Below, piece after piece: positions 9,370 to 17,879 of a stretch of 64,000 bases of DNA. This DNA is from Acidimicrobiaceae bacterium (lineage in GTDB: Bacteria > Actinomycetota > Acidimicrobiia > Acidimicrobiales > RAAP-2), in assembly GCA_003138815.1 (NCBI GenBank), contig PLHD01000010.1, forward strand, positions 62,308 through 126,307, given 5' to 3'. Each line of letters begins with the position of its first letter. Position 1 is the first letter of the stretch. The notes under the pieces were generated by a model that worked only from the letters and a program-made list of their open reading frames with translations, did no database searches and was not told the origin of the DNA. A program made the position numbers and the translations under genes.

Positions 9370-9971
9370 GCAGAGCGCTGAAGTCGTTGGCAATCTTTTT
9401 CGCGTTCGTGGCGATCTACGCGCTGAGCCGCCACGCCCTCAGCCCGAGTTCGACCACCACGACCATTACCACGCCGGTCGGTTCCTCGACCTCGGTCACC
9501 ACCACCACGACGTCGTCCAAGGCCGCGTCCTGCGAGGGCAGCGACTTCAGCGCGACCTACAACGAAGGACAGGGTGCGGCGGGGACTATCACCGCGAGCG
9601 TCACGCTGACCAAGACGACGCCGGGCTCGTGCTCGATGAAGGGCTGGCCGATTCTCACGCTCCAGGACAAGACCGGCGCGCTGCTGCACTCGTCGACCGT
9701 CGACACCGCGGTGAACCCACCGGTGCAGTACCAGGCCACCCAGGCCAGCCAGGCGCCCGCGCTGCTGACGCTGCTGCACGGCTCGACCGCCTCGTTCTCC
9801 CTGGCCTACTCCGACGTACCGGCCGGCAACGAGACCTCGTGCCCGTCGGCGGTGACCCTGAGCGTGCAGATCGCCGCGGGCGGTTCGACCGTGACCCTCA
9901 CGCCCCAGTACTCCCTCCAGCCGTGCGACAACGGCCAAATCTACGCGAGCCCCTTCTACAAGGGCCTTTAG
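9366..9971 (+). CDS. Membrane-anchored DUF4232-type extracytoplasmic protein
   Basis: 201 residues. One N-terminal hydrophobic helix (about residues 7-22) is followed by a Thr/Ser-rich linker with long Thr runs (residues 28-52) and a beta-rich domain with paired cysteines (C56, C81 region and two later ones). This layout fits DUF4232 proteins of actinobacteria. No lipobox cysteine follows the helix, so it is probably an anchored or secreted protein rather than a lipoprotein. GTG 9366 overlaps the nuclease stop (GTGA), so the two are translationally coupled. Function unknown. Confidence 0.7.
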   Translation: MSRALKSLAIFFAFVAIYALSRHALSPSSTTTTITTPVGSSTSVTTTTTSSKAASCEGSDFSATYNEGQGAAGTITASVTLTKTTPGSCSMKGWPILTLQDKTGALLHSSTVDTAVNPPVQYQATQASQAPALLTLLHGSTASFSLAYSDVPAGNETSCPSAVTLSVQIAAGGSTVTLTPQYSLQPCDNGQIYASPFYKGL

Positions 9972-10094
9972 TCCCGAGGAATACGGAGCAGTAATCGCTG
10001 CGACGTGTCAATCTCCGCTATTTTCAGATGAAGTGATTTCGAGACGCTGACCAGTGCGTCGAAGATCGATCACCGATCGGTTCAAAGGGGAGCT

Positions 10095-11585
10095 ATGAGT
10101 GAAGGATTTACACCAGAATCATTAGGCGCGAAATTGGAGTTCGTCCCGGGCGAGCATGAGCGTCTCCGACGGGGAGTCCTTGGTCTCTTGGACATCGCCG
10201 CAGCGACCATGGCGAACATCGGTCCGGCGATGAGCTTCTACTTCGGATTCGGCTTCCTGGCGTACACCGCGGGCCTCGCCTCGCCGCTGACGATCATCGC
10301 GGCCGGTATCGCAATCCTCTTCCTCGGCAACACGCTTTCGGAGTTCACGAAGGTCATGCCGTCGACTGGAGGGTTCATCTCCTTCATCGGTAAGACGTTC
10401 GGCGCCCGCACCGGTGTCACGACCGCCATCCTCACGGGCGCCGGATACATCGCCGCCATGGCGTCGGTAATCGCGATCGTTGGAGGCTTCTTCCAAATAA
10501 TCCTTCAGAACTACAACGTCGGCGGACTGAAGAGCGTGCCGTGGATCATCTGGGTCATGATCTTCCTCGCCTTTGCCGCCTTCATGATGGTGCGAGGAAT
10601 CTCGATCTCCACGAAGCTGGCGGGGTTCTTCTTCGCCTTCGAGATGATCATCATGATCATCGTGAGCATCGTGTCGCTGGTCAAGTTCCACGCGCACATC
10701 AACTTCACCCCGTTCGAACCCAAGAACATCACTGGCGGCTTCAAGGGCCTCGCCGAAGGATTCCCACTGGCGATCTACCTCTTCATCGGGTGGGAGAATT
10801 CGGCGGCGCTCGCAGAAGAGACGGACAACCCCCGCAAGAACGTGCCCAAGGCGGTCTTCACCTCGATTGTCATCATGCTCGTGGCCTACACGTTCTTCGC
10901 GTTCTCGACCGTGGTCGGCTTCTCCGACAACGTGACGAAACTGTCGAATCCGAGCATCATTCCTTTTCTAACCGTGGCTCGTGAAGTCGCCGCGGTGCTC
11001 TTGTTCTTCGCGTTCCTGGCTGGGATGACCTCGACGCTTGGCGCCTTGATCGCAGGCACGAACTCCCAGGCCCGGCTTCTCTTCAATGCCGGGCGCGAGG
11101 GACTGCTGCCGAAGTTCATCGGCAAGGTCCACAGCACGCGCCGCACGCCGGTCAATGCGCTGTTTACCTTCCTCGGCCTGGGCCTCTTGATCATCGGTGT
11201 GTGGGGACTCGGACACATCATCGGTGGGCACCCGGAGTCGAGCCAGATGAGCGCGCTGACTATGTTCGTCGAATCGTCGACCTTCGGAACAATCCTCGTG
11301 CTGATCGTCTATGGACTCAGCAACCTGGCGTTGCCCTTCTACTACAAGAAGCACCACCCCGATAAGTTCAACGCCTTCCGCCACGGTGTCCTGCCGGGTC
11401 TCGGCATCATCGTGATCCTGGTGCCGCTCTACTACCTCGCCAAGCCCGGCCAGCCGACTCCCTTCAACTGGTACCCCTACATCGCGCTCGGCGTGTTGGT
11501 CTTGGCGTTCATCTACGCATCGGTGCTCGTGAAGCGCGACCCAGGCATCGGGGAGCGCGTGGGTTCGATCGTCGCCGACGAATAG
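10095..11585 (+). CDS. APC-family amino acid permease
   Basis: 496 residues with about twelve membrane helices. N-terminal helix 1 contains LDIAAATMANIGPAMSF, and the conserved segment IYLFIGWENSAALAEETDNPRKNVPKA (split across helix 6) is typical of APC transporters. The substrate is probably an amino acid or amine taken up with protons; it cannot be assigned. Unlike most genes nearby, this start has a strong Shine-Dalgarno (AAAGGGGAGCT directly before ATG), and a 123-base upstream region holds no -10 hexamer at leaderless distance. A strong hairpin follows the stop codon. Confidence 0.88.
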   Translation: MSEGFTPESLGAKLEFVPGEHERLRRGVLGLLDIAAATMANIGPAMSFYFGFGFLAYTAGLASPLTIIAAGIAILFLGNTLSEFTKVMPSTGGFISFIGKTFGARTGVTTAILTGAGYIAAMASVIAIVGGFFQIILQNYNVGGLKSVPWIIWVMIFLAFAAFMMVRGISISTKLAGFFFAFEMIIMIIVSIVSLVKFHAHINFTPFEPKNITGGFKGLAEGFPLAIYLFIGWENSAALAEETDNPRKNVPKAVFTSIVIMLVAYTFFAFSTVVGFSDNVTKLSNPSIIPFLTVAREVAAVLLFFAFLAGMTSTLGALIAGTNSQARLLFNAGREGLLPKFIGKVHSTRRTPVNALFTFLGLGLLIIGVWGLGHIIGGHPESSQMSALTMFVESSTFGTILVLIVYGLSNLALPFYYKKHHPDKFNAFRHGVLPGLGIIVILVPLYYLAKPGQPTPFNWYPYIALGVLVLAFIYASVLVKRDPGIGERVGSIVADE

Positions 11586-11602
11586 TTCAGCGAGCCAACG
11601 GC

Positions 11603-12589
11603 TCAGCCCGGGGTTGGATTCACCAGAATCCGGCCCCGGGTTTCGCCGTTCCTGATCGATTCGAGGGCCTCGGGAAGTTCCTCCAAGGTCACGACACGGT
11701 CGACCAAGGAGTCGAAATCGACCGAGGGGGCAACTTCGGCGAGCGCGGCCCAGACCCGCGCCCTCGTCGCGCTGGTGGCCTCGACCGAGTCGACGCCGAG
11801 CAGGCTCACCGCTCGTGTGATAAACGGGTAGATCGTCGTGGTGAGGTCGGTGCCCGCGATGAGTCCGCTGGCCGCGACGGCTCCTCCGTAGCGCAGCGAG
11901 CGCAGGATCTGGTGCAGGGTGTCGCCCCCGATGCAGTCGATGGCGCCCGACCAGCGCTCCGAGCCGAGCACTCGATCGGGCCGGTCGCTGATCTCGTCTC
12001 GGGCGATGATCCTCGTCGCGCCGAGTCCCTGGAGCCAGGCTGCTTCATCGGACGAGCCGGTCGAAGCGACGGGCCGGTACCCCTTGGCGGCGAGCAACGC
12101 CACCGCCAGCGATCCCACGCCTCCCGTCGCGCCGGTGACGAGCACCTCGCCCTCGTGGTCGAGCCCGTGGGCTTCGAGAGCGAGGACCGACTCCATGGCC
12201 GTGAAGCCGGCCGTGCCGATGATCATGGCGTCACGGGTGCTGAGTGCCGGGGCGAGGTGGCTGACCAACTGGGCGGTCGTGTAGACGAACTGGGCGAACC
12301 CGCCGTCGCGGCCAACACCCATGTCGCCGCCGTGCACGGCCACCCTTGCGCCGACCGGCAATGCGGGGTCCGACGACACGACGATGACCCCGGCGGCGTC
12401 GACGCCGCCCACGATGTGGGCCAATCGGCGCACGCGGCTGCGCGGTGTAGCGACGAGCGCGTCCTTGAAGTTGACGCCGCTGTAGTCCACCTGCACCAGG
12501 ATGTCCGTGGGGTCCTTCGGGGTCGGCTCGACCTCGTCGACCCCGCAACTGAGCACACCTTCAACTTCGCTAACTAGAAAGGCCTTCAT
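11603..12589 (-). CDS. Medium-chain dehydrogenase/reductase, acrylyl-CoA reductase (AcuI/YhdH) type
   Basis: 328 residues. The opening MKAFLVSE, the YSGVNFKDALV motif near residue 36, and the GATGGVGSLAVALL dinucleotide-binding motif near 150 match zinc-independent MDR proteins of the YhdH/AcuI group. These reduce acryloyl-CoA or related enoyl compounds with NADPH. Structural zinc cysteines are absent, as expected. The exact substrate is uncertain. Start: minus-strand TAACCT (12601-12596), six bases, then ATG. The gene diverges from the alpha/beta hydrolase gene with only 48 bases between the two start codons, both apparently leaderless. Confidence 0.82.
   Translation of the reverse strand: MKAFLVSEVEGVLSCGVDEVEPTPKDPTDILVQVDYSGVNFKDALVATPRSRVRRLAHIVGGVDAAGVIVVSSDPALPVGARVAVHGGDMGVGRDGGFAQFVYTTAQLVSHLAPALSTRDAMIIGTAGFTAMESVLALEAHGLDHEGEVLVTGATGGVGSLAVALLAAKGYRPVASTGSSDEAAWLQGLGATRIIARDEISDRPDRVLGSERWSGAIDCIGGDTLHQILRSLRYGGAVAASGLIAGTDLTTTIYPFITRAVSLLGVDSVEATSATRARVWAALAEVAPSVDFDSLVDRVVTLEELPEALESIRNGETRGRILVNPTPG
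11607..11643 (+). terminator. Hairpin terminator after the APC permease, overlapping the end of the convergent reductase gene
   Basis: A nested perfect stem: CCCGGGG (11607-11613) pairs with CCCCGGG (11634-11640), and GGATTC (11616-11621) with GAATCC (11626-11631). The loop is ACCA and the internal loop TT/GG; TTT follows. The short T-run makes it a modest intrinsic terminator for the plus strand, and it could also act on the minus strand. It lies within the last codons of the acuI-like gene. Confidence 0.6.
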
Positions 12590-12637
12590 ACCCGCAGGTT
12601 ACGGCGAGCGGGTGGCCAGCACCAATACCATTGGCTC
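12590..12637. promoter_or_regulatory. Divergent pair of leaderless promoters
   Basis: TAACCT on the minus strand (12601-12596) and TACCAT on the plus strand (12626-12631) each end six bases before their start codons (12589 and 12638). The two -10 elements are 24 bases apart, so RNA polymerase bound at one would hinder the other. Confidence 0.6.
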
Positions 12638-13414
12638 ATGACGACACTCGCGCTCAATGACCATCCCACCTGGGCCTCGATCAGCAAGAAGAAGCGCCCG
12701 ACGGTGGTGCTGCTGCACGGGGGAATGGACAGCAGCGCCGGCATGCTGGGCACGGTGGGTCCCCGGCTGGCGCGCAGCTTCCGGGTCTGCGCCTTCGACC
12801 GGCGCGGGCATGGCCGTACCGGCGACACGCCGGCCCCGTTCCATTACGACCTGATGGCCAGTGAGACGATCGCGTTCCTCGAGTACCTGGCCAAGCCGGC
12901 GCACCTGGTGGGCCACAGCGACGGCGCCATCGTGGCGCTGCTGGTGGCGATGCGCCGCCCCGACCTGGTGCGCCGCGTCGTCGCGGTCGGCGCGAACTAC
13001 CACTACCGCGCGTTAGGCCCGATCGACTCGTTCGAGGTCGAGGGACCATCGTTCGACAAGTGGTCTCGCCAGTACGCCAAGCAGTCGCCCGACGGCATCG
13101 CCCACGCACGCGTCGTCGTCGAGAAGACCCTCAAGATGTTCGCCACCGAGCCAACGCTCACGGTCGAAGACATGGCGTCGATCACCGCGCCGGTGCTCGT
13201 GATGGCCGGTGACGACGAGCCGATCGACCTGGCGCACACCTGCTCGATGTACGAGGCGATACCCGACGCCCAGCTGTGCATCGTGCCGGGCGCCTCGCAC
13301 GAGGTCCTGAGGGAGCGACCGAGGGAGAGCGGCCGCATCATCGGGCACTTCCTGCGGTCGCAACTCCCCCCAAAGACCTATATGCCGATCAGGCGAAAGC
13401 CTGACGACGACTGA
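12638..13414 (+). CDS. Alpha/beta-hydrolase fold protein
   Basis: 258 residues. LLHGGMDSS near residue 26 forms the oxyanion strand; the nucleophile elbow is GHSDG near residue 90; the C-terminal GASHEV supplies the catalytic histidine. Replacement of the usual small residue before Gly by Asp (GHSDG) is seen in several esterase/haloperoxidase-like members. Substrate unknown. TACCAT 12626-12631 lies six bases before ATG. It shares a compact divergent promoter region with the MDR reductase, which suggests joint regulation but does not prove a shared pathway. Confidence 0.8.
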   Translation: MTTLALNDHPTWASISKKKRPTVVLLHGGMDSSAGMLGTVGPRLARSFRVCAFDRRGHGRTGDTPAPFHYDLMASETIAFLEYLAKPAHLVGHSDGAIVALLVAMRRPDLVRRVVAVGANYHYRALGPIDSFEVEGPSFDKWSRQYAKQSPDGIAHARVVVEKTLKMFATEPTLTVEDMASITAPVLVMAGDDEPIDLAHTCSMYEAIPDAQLCIVPGASHEVLRERPRESGRIIGHFLRSQLPPKTYMPIRRKPDDD

Positions 13415-13486
13415 GGGCGCGCGCCTCCCTAGGCCGGGCGGGGGCCAAGCCGCGAAATTCCGGCCTCGGTCACTACACTTGATGCA

Positions 13487-14764
13487 ATGCTGGCGCGGCT
13501 CTCGAACGTGCGCACTCACGTCGTTCACCGGTGGGTAGCGCTGAACGGACTTGGCAGCGACGCCCTTCTCTACGCCGCCTCGGGCGTGTTCGCGCTGGTG
13601 CTGGGCTGGACGTCGGGCCAGGCGGCGCAGTGGCACTGGGGCTACCTGGCGGCGGGTCCCTACCTCGCCGTCGCCGCGGCCGCCTTCGTGCTCAGCCGGC
13701 TCAGGCTGCGTCGCGCGGCGATGGCGCGCCTCGCGCTCCTGACGCTCGTGGTACTGGGCGCGGTGGCGATCCCCCTGGGCCTCGAGGCCAGATGGCGCCA
13801 GGCCCAGCCCGAAGTGGCGGTGATCCAGCGCTCGGCCGCCTTGGTCAGCAAGGGTAAGGATCCCTACCGCGCCTACGTGAAGGACGGCCGCGTCGTCGAC
13901 GAGGTGCCCGGGCGGCCGGCGTACGAGTCGTTCTTCCCGTACTTCCCGCTGATGAGCGTCTTCGGGCTCCCTTCGGCGCTCACCCGCAAGCCCACCGAAC
14001 TCAGCGACGCGCGGATCGTGATGTCGTTGATGACGCTGCTGACCAGCGTTCTGGCCCTGGGGTTGCTGCGCGCATCGCGCAAGCAGAAGGTCCGCATCGC
14101 CCAGGTGCTGCTCGCGCTGCCCACCGGCGCCCTGTTCCTCGCGACCGGCGGCGACGACATGCCGATCCTCGCGCTGCTGCTGCTGGGGGTGGCGGGGCTG
14201 CAGCGTCGGTCGAACTACGTGGCCGGCGTGAGCATGGGGCTGGCCGCGGCGATGAAGCTGACGGCGTGGCCAATGGCCGCGGGGGCGCTGCTCGTGGCGC
14301 GCGAGCGTGACGGCCGCACGGCGTGGCGCAAGGTCGCCATTCTGATCACCGCCATCGTCGTGGTCACGGTCACGCCCTTCGTCCTGCACGCGCCGTGGGC
14401 CTTCGTCTCCAACGTCTTCGCCTTCCCGCTGGGCCTCGCCGGGGTGGCTTCGCCGGCCGCGAGCGCGCTGCCCGGGCACATCCTGACCACGTGGTGGTCT
14501 CCGCTGGGGCATATCCTCGCGCCGGTCACCTTCGTCTTCGGCGGCTACTTCGTGGCCAAGTACCTCCAGCGGCACTGGCCCCTCTCGCTTTCCCAGCTGC
14601 TGGGCCTCATGAGCCTGAGCTTCGCGGTGCTGATGTGCGTGGCGTCGGCGACGCGCATTGGCTACGTGATCTACCCCATCAACTTCGCGCTCTGGTCCTG
14701 GGTCTGTCGCGAGCCCGTGGCGTCACCGCCCGTGCCGGTTCAGATGGTCTCGGAGTTTTGGTAG
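13487..14764 (+). CDS. GT87/DUF2029-like polytopic glycosyltransferase
   Basis: 425 residues with about ten membrane helices. The extracytoplasmic loop after helix 3-4 contains GKDPYRAYV and YFPLMSVFGLP, and a later helix carries MKLTAWPMAAGALLVARERDGR. This pattern resembles polyprenyl-phosphate-mannose-dependent alpha-1,2-mannosyltransferases (GT87/DUF2029). A role in cell-envelope glycan assembly is plausible but not shown. Start: TACACT 13474-13479, seven bases before ATG. The last 25 bases overlap the convergent gene that ends at 14740. Confidence 0.7.
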   Translation: MLARLSNVRTHVVHRWVALNGLGSDALLYAASGVFALVLGWTSGQAAQWHWGYLAAGPYLAVAAAAFVLSRLRLRRAAMARLALLTLVVLGAVAIPLGLEARWRQAQPEVAVIQRSAALVSKGKDPYRAYVKDGRVVDEVPGRPAYESFFPYFPLMSVFGLPSALTRKPTELSDARIVMSLMTLLTSVLALGLLRASRKQKVRIAQVLLALPTGALFLATGGDDMPILALLLLGVAGLQRRSNYVAGVSMGLAAAMKLTAWPMAAGALLVARERDGRTAWRKVAILITAIVVVTVTPFVLHAPWAFVSNVFAFPLGLAGVASPAASALPGHILTTWWSPLGHILAPVTFVFGGYFVAKYLQRHWPLSLSQLLGLMSLSFAVLMCVASATRIGYVIYPINFALWSWVCREPVASPPVPVQMVSEFW

Positions 14765-15300
14765 ATCCGGTACGTCCAGTTCGAGCTGGACTTGGTGGAC
14801 GAGTTCACGGTGATCCCCACGATCCAGTAGAAGCCATCCGAGCCACCCTTCTGGAAGAGCGACTGGGGTGAGCCGTTGCTGGCGCCGGTCGAGAAGAGGT
14901 TCCAGCCGAGCGCCTCAAGGTGGGCGGCGTAGTAGGCCAGCAGCGTACTGGCGTTGGCCTGGGTGACGAGGGGGCGGTAGCAGTCGAAGTCGCCGGCGCC
15001 CTCGTTGGGCAGGACTGTGGGACCGGTGGAGTGCGTGCTCAGCGGCACGATCAGGGCGCGCACGATGTCCGAGGGCGGGTTGGCGGACTGGTGGCAGTTC
15101 TCCAGGACGGTGCTCGTCGCGTCGGTGCCGAGCCCTCCCACCACGACCGGGATGGTCGTCGAGGTCGTGGTTACTCCCTGATCAGAAATCATATTTATCG
15201 CCATGAACACGAAAAGCATCACCACCGCGAGGATCAGTACCGCCGCCGCTGGCCAGATGCTGGTGGTCGTCGTCAGGGGGGGCTTGATCTCGTCATTCAC
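14740..15300 (-). CDS. Small membrane-anchored extracytoplasmic protein of unknown function
   Basis: 186 residues. A short cytoplasmic N-terminus, one membrane helix (about residues 14-34), a Thr-rich linker, then an extracytoplasmic domain with two cysteines (LENCHQSA, DFDCYRP). GTG 15300 is favoured because its GTGA overlaps the thiD stop; a TAGGGT seven bases before the GTG sits inside the end of thiD and could also give a separate transcript. The family is not recognised. The composition suggests a surface sensor or lipoprotein-like domain; cotranscription with thiD does not by itself imply a thiamine role. Confidence 0.6.
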   Translation of the reverse strand: MNDEIKPPLTTTTSIWPAAAVLILAVVMLFVFMAINMISDQGVTTTSTTIPVVVGGLGTDATSTVLENCHQSANPPSDIVRALIVPLSTHSTGPTVLPNEGAGDFDCYRPLVTQANASTLLAYYAAHLEALGWNLFSTGASNGSPQSLFQKGGSDGFYWIVGITVNSSTKSSSNWTYRIYQNSETI

Positions 15301-16118
15301 TTGTTCCACCCTAGGTGGTCGATGGGCCCGTGCCCCGCGCCCAGTCGCCACGAGGCGCCGCCCAGGAGAGCGGCGAGCACGAACGACTTTGCGTCGCGGG
15401 TCGCGTCCTGCAGCGAACGGCCGAGCCCGAGCCCGGCGCAGATCGCCGCTGACAGCGAGCAGCCGGTGCCGTGGTCGTTCGACGTGCTCACGCGCTCAGC
15501 GTCGTAGACCACCACGTCGCCGGCGCCGACGAGGATGTCCGGGGCGCGCCGCTCGGTCAGAGTCGATTCGGCGAAGTGGCCCCCCTTGACTAGCACGTAC
15601 GTCGGACCGAAGGCCAGCAGGGTGGTGGCGAGCGCCACCATGTCGTCGTAGGTCGTGACGTCGCGCACGTCGACGCCACTCAGGACGCAGGCCTCGCGCA
15701 GGTTGGGTGTCGCGACCGTGGCGTAGGGGAGCAACGATTCGCGGTACGCCCTCGCGCCGCCGGCGTCCATGAGGGCGTGGCCGGTCGACGACACCAGCAC
15801 CGGATCGACGACGAGGTGGGGGAGGAGTCCCTCGCGGGCGAGCTCGGCCACGCGCTCGACGGTGGCCGGGCGGGCAAGCATCCCGGTCTTGACCGCCGTG
15901 ACCGCGAAGTCCTCCACCACGGCGCGCACCTGGGCCTCGACGAGCCCCGGGTCCACGGCGAGCACGTCGCTGACGCCGAGCGTGTTCTGGGCCGTGACGG
16001 CGGTAATCGCGCAGGTCCCGTGCACCTCGAACGCCGCGAACGTGCGCAGGTCGGCCTGGATGCCGGCACCTCCGCCGGAGTCGGACCCGGCGATGGTGAG
16101 GGCGACGATTGGTTCCAC
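15297..16118 (-). CDS. thiD: Hydroxymethylpyrimidine/phosphomethylpyrimidine kinase
   Basis: 273 residues, normal for ThiD. The N-terminus has [22 protein letters not shown] (in two pieces, residues 6-28), and the C-terminal ribokinase-fold anion hole is [12 protein letters not shown]. It phosphorylates HMP and HMP-phosphate to HMP-pyrophosphate in thiamine synthesis. GTG 16118 lies seven bases after minus-strand TAGGGT (16131-16126). It is divergent from thiG with only 47 bases between starts, which leaves no room for a TPP riboswitch on either side. Confidence 0.92.
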   Translation of the reverse strand: MEPIVALTIAGSDSGGGAGIQADLRTFAAFEVHGTCAITAVTAQNTLGVSDVLAVDPGLVEAQVRAVVEDFAVTAVKTGMLARPATVERVAELAREGLLPHLVVDPVLVSSTGHALMDAGGARAYRESLLPYATVATPNLREACVLSGVDVRDVTTYDDMVALATTLLAFGPTYVLVKGGHFAESTLTERRAPDILVGAGDVVVYDAERVSTSNDHGTGCSLSAAICAGLGLGRSLQDATRDAKSFVLAALLGGASWRLGAGHGPIDHLGWNK

Positions 16119-16165
16119 GCCGTCAACCCTACCGACGTCGCCGCGGGGGTTAGTACGCTGGGACC
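16119..16165. promoter_or_regulatory. Divergent thiD/thiG leaderless promoters
   Basis: Minus-strand TAGGGT (16131-16126) sits seven bases before thiD GTG, and plus-strand TACGCT (16154-16159) six bases before thiG GTG. The whole intergenic region is 47 bases, with no SD for either gene. No riboswitch-sized leader can exist here. Confidence 0.6.
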
Positions 16166-16945
16166 GTGGGAGAACTCTTTCAGGTCGGATCGATCAGCTC
16201 TACGTCACGGCTCGTGATGGGCACGGGCGGGTTCCGCTCCATGGACGTCCTCGACGCCTCGCTCGCGGTGTCGGGGGCGACCATCGCCACGGTGGCGCTT
16301 CGACGGGTGGACCCGAGCGTCGAAGGCTCGATCTACGACCTGCTCGAGCGCCGCAACGTCTCGCTGCTGCCCAACACGGCCGGCTGTTTCAGCGCGGGCG
16401 AGGCCGTGAAGGTCGCCGAGCTCGCCCGCGAGGCGTTCTCGACCAACGTGGTCAAGCTCGAGGTCATCGGCGACGACGTGACGCTGCTTCCCGACACGGC
16501 CGAGACGTTGGTCGCCGCCGAGCGGCTGGTGCGCTCGGGTTTCGAGGTCTGGGCGTACACGTCCGACGACCTCATCGCGGCGCTGCGCCTCGAGCAGCTC
16601 GGCTGCGTCGCGGTGATGCCGCTCGGCTCGCCGATCGGATCGGGTCTGGGCATCCGCAACCCCCACGCGATTTCCTTGATCGCCGAGCGCGTCAGCGTCC
16701 CGGTCCTGCTCGACGCGGGCGTCGGCACGGCCTCGGACGCCGCGTTGGCGATGGAGTTGGGATGCGACGGGGTGCTGGTCGCCTCGGCCATCAACCGCGC
16801 CCTGGACCCGGTGATGATGGCCGAGGCGATCCGCGACGCGGTCTGGAGTGGGTATTTGGCCCGGCGGGCCGGGCGAATCCCGCCCCGGCTGCAGGCGGAG
16901 GCCTCGTCGCCGTCGCTGGGCCGTCCAGATTTATTTGTGGAATAG
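16166..16945 (+). CDS. thiG: Thiazole synthase
   Basis: 259 residues. ThiG motifs are visible: MGTGGFRS near the N-terminus, [11 protein letters not shown], the Schiff-base lysine in [11 protein letters not shown] (K97), and [17 protein letters not shown] with [11 protein letters not shown] in the C-terminal half. It forms the thiazole phosphate from deoxyxylulose phosphate, dehydroglycine and ThiS thiocarboxylate. thiS and thiO/thiH are not adjacent. Start GTG with TACGCT (16154-16159) six bases upstream. It is followed after 70 bases by an independently expressed MerR regulator. Confidence 0.92.
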   Translation: MGELFQVGSISSTSRLVMGTGGFRSMDVLDASLAVSGATIATVALRRVDPSVEGSIYDLLERRNVSLLPNTAGCFSAGEAVKVAELAREAFSTNVVKLEVIGDDVTLLPDTAETLVAAERLVRSGFEVWAYTSDDLIAALRLEQLGCVAVMPLGSPIGSGLGIRNPHAISLIAERVSVPVLLDAGVGTASDAALAMELGCDGVLVASAINRALDPVMMAEAIRDAVWSGYLARRAGRIPPRLQAEASSPSLGRPDLFVE

Positions 16946-17015
16946 TCGGCCCGTAACTACAATCATGTAGTCTTTCGCGGTAATCTGGACCTGACTCGGT
17001 CGGGAGTGACCCCAT

Positions 17016-17474
17016 ATGACAGATTCTCCAACTGCTGGATTTAGTGGCCCTACGGTGTGCCGCCTCACGGGCGTGACCTACCGTCAGCTGGACTACTGGG
17101 CTCGCACGAACCTGGTCACACCCTCGATCACGGCGGCCAATGGCAGCGGCTCGAAGCGCGCCTACTCCTACGCCGACGTCCTGGAGGTGAAGGTCATCAA
17201 GTCGCTGCTCACCTCGGGCCTGTCGCTGGCCCGGGCCCGCCAGGCCGTTGAATGCCTGCGCGGATCGCTTGGCGCCGACCTCGCCTCCGCGAGCCTGGTC
17301 ATGAGCGACGCCGGATCGGTGCTCGCGCACAGTGACGGTGACCTCGTGGACCTGCTTCGCGGCGGCCAAGGCGTCTTCAACATCATCCCCCTGGCCGGCG
17401 TGGTCGCCGAACTTACGTCCACGATCCGTCAGGCGCAGCTCGCAACGTCGGAGAGGGAGTCGCTCACGGCGTGA
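17016..17474 (+). CDS. MerR-type DNA-binding regulator upstream of the glycine cleavage genes
   Basis: 152 residues. The N-terminal winged helix (VCRLTGVTYRQLDYWARTNLVTPSI, in two parts) is followed by SKRAYSYADVLEVKVIKSLLTSGLSL, typical of MerR-like regulators; no metal-binding C-terminal cysteines are seen. Mycobacterium has a comparable gene (Rv1830) between the DUF151 gene and the glycine decarboxylase gene. Probable leadered mRNA: TAATCT 16981-16986 and GGGAG nine bases before ATG. The GTGA overlap with the next gene indicates coupling. Regulation of the downstream gcv genes is inference from position. Confidence 0.75.
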   Translation: MTDSPTAGFSGPTVCRLTGVTYRQLDYWARTNLVTPSITAANGSGSKRAYSYADVLEVKVIKSLLTSGLSLARARQAVECLRGSLGADLASASLVMSDAGSVLAHSDGDLVDLLRGGQGVFNIIPLAGVVAELTSTIRQAQLATSERESLTA

Positions 17475-17869
17475 CCAATCCATTGTCGATCGATGAGTCT
17501 CGTCGTCGACACCCGAGCGGCTCGAGAGCCACGAGCGCTGTCTTCGCGAACCCGAGCGAGCGGGTCTTCGCGAACCTGCTCGACCTCTACGGGATTGAGT
17601 GGGTCTACGAGCCGATCGAGTTCCCCCTGGTGTGGAACGACGAGGGGGAACCGATCCGGGCCTTCCGTCCCGACTTCTACCTTCCCGAGCGCAATTTCTT
17701 CATCGAGCTCACCGTGCTCGAGCAGCGCAACGTCACTCGGAAGAACCGGAAGATCCGCCAGTTCCGGGTGCTCTACCCCGAGGTGAAGCTCCTCGTCGTC
17801 TACCAGCGGGGCTTCAACGAGCTGCTCGCGCGACACGGTTTGGATGGTCGCACGGGAGACGCAGCCTAG
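17471..17869 (+). CDS. Small PD-(D/E)XK-nuclease-like protein
   Basis: 132 residues. The central RPDFYLPERNFFIELTVLEQRN resembles the D...E core strand pair of PD-(D/E)XK or TnsA/DUF559-like folds, followed by conserved basic RKNRKIRQFR and a strand KLLVVYQRGF. The expected ExK lysine is replaced (IELT), so catalysis is doubtful. GTG 17471 overlaps the MerR stop (GTGA), and gcvT starts ten bases after its end but with its own -10 hexamer lying inside this stop region. Role unknown. Confidence 0.55.
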   Translation: MTNPLSIDESRRRHPSGSRATSAVFANPSERVFANLLDLYGIEWVYEPIEFPLVWNDEGEPIRAFRPDFYLPERNFFIELTVLEQRNVTRKNRKIRQFRVLYPEVKLLVVYQRGFNELLARHGLDGRTGDAA

Positions 17870-17879
17870 AGTTGGTCCC

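Noticed and set aside
16119-16165. TPP riboswitch for thiD or thiG
   Set aside because: Only 47 bases separate the divergent starts; too short for the aptamer.
17470-17879. Glycine riboswitch before gcvT
   Set aside because: The upstream sequence is coding and a -10 box lies seven bases before gcvT; no tandem aptamer motif is seen.
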